From positions 62,001 to 126,000 of the forward strand of contig JALSOH010000009.1 of assembly GCA_026986575.1 (NCBI GenBank): a stretch of 64,000 nt of DNA, in the 5' to 3' direction. The notes beneath the pieces were generated by a model, which saw nothing but the letters and a program-made list of their open reading frames with translations, had not been told where the DNA came from and did not search any database. Source of the DNA: Thermoproteota archaeon (lineage in GTDB: Archaea > Korarchaeota > Korarchaeia > Korarchaeales > Korarchaeaceae). This document shows, piece after piece, positions 62,122 to 64,000 of this stretch (its first letter is position 1; each line of letters opens with the position of its first letter). The translations under genes and the position numbers were made by a program.

Positions 62122-63350
62122 GGATCCTCTACGGGGACAGGCCCATACACCTCGATATCCCGGATGAGAATCTGCTGGGGGTCTACGGTATAAAGGTCCC
62201 TCCTCAAGTTGATGTGGACGAAATGCTGGAGAAGGCACTGGATTCTCCGGTTAACAGCGATCGGTTGGAGGAGATCAGGGCTTCCGAGGTGCTCATAGTG
62301 GTGAACGACTCCGCCAGGCTCACCCCCACTCCTAAGATGCTGGATCACGTCCTTCCTAGGTTGGAGGGGGATGTAAGGATCATAGTCGCCACAGGGACCC
62401 ACAGGCCACCTACCGAGGGGGAGTACAGGGGGTTGATACTGGGACACCACTACGACAGGCTGAGGAGGGTGACGACATATCATGACTCGAAGAGAAGCGA
62501 GTTCACCGATCTGGGAAGGACTGCGAGGGGAACCCCCATCCTGATAAACTCGGAGGTCTTCAGAAACGATCTCGTAATCACTTTGGGTTCGATAGAGCCC
62601 CACTACTTCGCTGGCTATACTGGAGGTAGGAAGAGCATCGCACCAGGCCTGTGTGCCTACGAATGCGTCGAGGCAAACCACAAGATGGCGCTCCTTCCCG
62701 AGGCGGCTCTGGGAAGGCTCAGGGGAAACCCGCTGCACGAGGATCTGGAGGAGATGGTCAGGAGGGTGGCGGGAAGGGTTAAGGTCTTCTCCCTGAATGT
62801 GGCCATCACCGGTGAGGGGAGGACGTGGGCCGCTAGGTCAGGCGACATATTCGACTCCTTCTATTCCCTCGTCGAGGAGGTTGAGAGCAGGTACTCGGTG
62901 GAGCTGCCCGAGCAGGCGGACATAGTTGTGGCCGTGGCCCCAGGAGAGATGGGAATAGACCTCTATCAGTCCCACAAGGCGCTGGAGGCTGCCAAGCCCT
63001 TGGTGAGGGAGGGCGGCGTGGTCATACTCGTCGCGCCCTGCTGGGACGGCATCGGACCCAGAAACTTCTACGACCTCCTGGCCGGAAGGAGCAGGGAGGA
63101 GATCAAGGAATATGTCTGGAAGAATTACAGGCTCGGCTATCACAAGTCCGCGAAGATAGTGGAGCTACTGGATAGGGCGGAGGTGTACGCGGTTACCTAC
63201 TTGAGCCCGGAGGTCCTCGAGAGGATAGGATTCAAGCCTTTCTCCAGTCCGCAGGAGGCGTTGAACGAGGCCCTGGCCAAGGTGGGCGGGAAGGTGGCCG
63301 TCCTGCCCGAGGCGAGTTTGGTCGTGCCCCGGCTGAGGACTAAACGTTAA
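62109..63350 (+). CDS. larA: LarA-type nickel-pincer racemase (lactate/hydroxyacid racemase)
   Basis: The 413-residue protein keeps all key residues of LarA: His in ATGTHRPPT, His and Lys in EPHYFAGYTGGRKSIAPG (the Lys that binds the nickel-pincer nucleotide), and His in ANHKMALL. SHKALEAAKP is also typical. It would interconvert D and L forms of a 2-hydroxyacid, using a nickel-pincer cofactor made by LarB/C/E, not seen in this window. GTG 62109 overlaps the transporter end. Confidence 0.85.
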   Translation: MGKVRILYGDRPIHLDIPDENLLGVYGIKVPPQVDVDEMLEKALDSPVNSDRLEEIRASEVLIVVNDSARLTPTPKMLDHVLPRLEGDVRIIVATGTHRPPTEGEYRGLILGHHYDRLRRVTTYHDSKRSEFTDLGRTARGTPILINSEVFRNDLVITLGSIEPHYFAGYTGGRKSIAPGLCAYECVEANHKMALLPEAALGRLRGNPLHEDLEEMVRRVAGRVKVFSLNVAITGEGRTWAARSGDIFDSFYSLVEEVESRYSVELPEQADIVVAVAPGEMGIDLYQSHKALEAAKPLVREGGVVILVAPCWDGIGPRNFYDLLAGRSREEIKEYVWKNYRLGYHKSAKIVELLDRAEVYAVTYLSPEVLERIGFKPFSSPQEALNEALAKVGGKVAVLPEASLVVPRLRTKR

Positions 63351-63382
63351 ATTTTTGGTTCATATGGGAGAGAAGACGAGGG

Positions 63383-64000
63383 ATGAAGAGAGCCCTGCTC
63401 CTAGCGTTAATAGCCATCACCCTGCTCCACGCCAGAGCGCAGATACCGGGCATCGAGGTGGCATTGGAACCTAGTACCATCGGTCCATCCGGCCTAGTCA
63501 ACGTCACGGTGGCCTTGACCGGTGGATTGCCCCAAGGCACGTACTACACCGTGAAGGTGGAGGTAATAGATGATGGAACGCTGATCCGGAAGGAGAGATC
63601 CTTTGTCTCCACAGGTACGTCTGAGGTGCATCACTTCTCACTCACGGCGCCCTCTAAACCCGGCGTTTATCCAGTGAGGGTGATCCTCTCCTACCCCAAC
63701 GCTAATGTGACCGAGAACGTGACCCTGACCGTGATCCCCACCTTGAGGGATGTCACGCAGCTGGCAACCTCCCTCGCCGATTTGGACGACAAATTGGACA
63801 AGCTGAAGGCGGTCAGGCTGAACGAGACCGAGCTCTCAGCCCTTCTCACTAAGAGAGCTGAGATGGCGGAGCAGTTCGGTGAGCTCGTTAGGCTCCTTGT
63901 GGAGGGGAGGGAACCTCTCAGGGCCGCGGAGCTCTACGGGAACATTTCCTCGACGATGGAGGAGATGAACGAACGAATAAGGAAGCTGTGGAGCATAGAG
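63383..64000 (+). CDS. Secreted protein, truncated at the window edge
   Basis: The frame opens at ATG 63383 and continues to the end of the window (206 codons). It has a signal peptide (MKRALLLALIAITLLHARA), a beta-sandwich domain (IEVALEPSTIGPSGLVNVTV, then TAPSKPGVYPVRVILSYP) and, from about residue 125, a helical segment (LADLDDKLDKLKAVRL) that looks like a coiled coil. It is probably a surface protein similar in style to the one at 1172-1927. Confidence 0.75.
   Translation, partial: MKRALLLALIAITLLHARAQIPGIEVALEPSTIGPSGLVNVTVALTGGLPQGTYYTVKVEVIDDGTLIRKERSFVSTGTSEVHHFSLTAPSKPGVYPVRVILSYPNANVTENVTLTVIPTLRDVTQLATSLADLDDKLDKLKAVRLNETELSALLTKRAEMAEQFGELVRLLVEGREPLRAAELYGNISSTMEEMNERIRKLWSIE

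Noticed and set aside
1-64000. CRISPR arrays, rRNA or tRNA genes, complete insertion sequences
   Set aside because: No regularly spaced repeats, no rRNA signatures, no T-arm motifs in a tRNA context and no transposase genes were seen on reading both strands.

Overview
This window looks like a chromosomal segment of a hyperthermophilic archaeon of the TACK group. It shows TATA-box promoters with many start codons about 25-35 bases downstream, some strong GGAGG ribosome sites, heavy AGG/AGA arginine use, repeated VapBC and HEPN/MNT modules, small archaeal GTPases, and secreted proteins anchored by one C-terminal membrane helix. A Korarchaeum-like organism fits best, but this is an inference from gene content; no rRNA, tRNA or CRISPR array was seen.

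Layout. 1-3.2 kb: a pilin-like N-terminus fused to a LamG-like domain (cut by the window edge), a Thr-rich surface stalk protein and a small GTPase. 3.2-6.1 kb: a BlaI-type repressor and a membrane M48-type protease, divergent from an ABC exporter, with two near-identical palindromic operators between them. 6.2-11.3 kb: a phospholipid-headgroup or glycerol-3-phosphate module (GDPD, GlpA-like, FAD oxidoreductase, DUF1667) divergent from an MFS transporter. 11.5-17.7 kb: accessory genes (a decaying AAA ATPase, VapBC, HEPN/MNT, a hydrolase/MFS pair and a broken MNT-HEPN). 17.8-21.1 kb: Fe-S assembly genes (NifS, NifU), a FeMo-co-binding-type protein and a membrane-anchored DUF2202 protein. 21.3-24.4 kb: an SDR, decayed sequence, a flavin reductase and an NAD-epimerase. 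24.5-37.6 kb: a cell-envelope operon with a 722-aa surface protein, a 252-aa membrane protein, a 3251-aa giant surface protein with a PIN-like cytoplasmic tail, and a membrane-anchored winged-helix protein. 38-40 kb: a divergent PEP carboxykinase. 40-48.7 kb: VapBC modules, a two-gene winged-helix/AAA+ module of unknown role, a regulator and membrane protein divergent from a second ABC exporter, and a coiled-coil nuclease-like protein. 48.8-53.5 kb: a complete Liv-type amino-acid importer. 53.9-58 kb: a methyltransferase, another VapBC, broken HEPN/NTase genes, a livF fragment and a second coiled-coil nuclease-like gene. 58-60.5 kb: a propeller-like membrane protein convergent with a CARF/Csx1-like protein. 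60.9-64 kb: a DUF401 transporter coupled to a LarA-type racemase, then a truncated secreted protein.

Two themes stand out. First, regulatory sites can be read directly: the repressor-protease-ABC module has matched operators, and three VapBC promoters carry short direct repeats. Second, many accessory genes are interrupted by frameshifts or stop codons. Some lie in homopolymers and may be sequencing errors; others, such as the premature TGAs, a mutated Walker A and a stray livF piece, look like real decay. The best candidates for something undescribed are the archaeal BlaI/protease-controlled ABC exporter, the giant surface protein with a PIN-like tail, the wHTH/AAA+/nuclease-like pair, and the orphan CARF-type protein.
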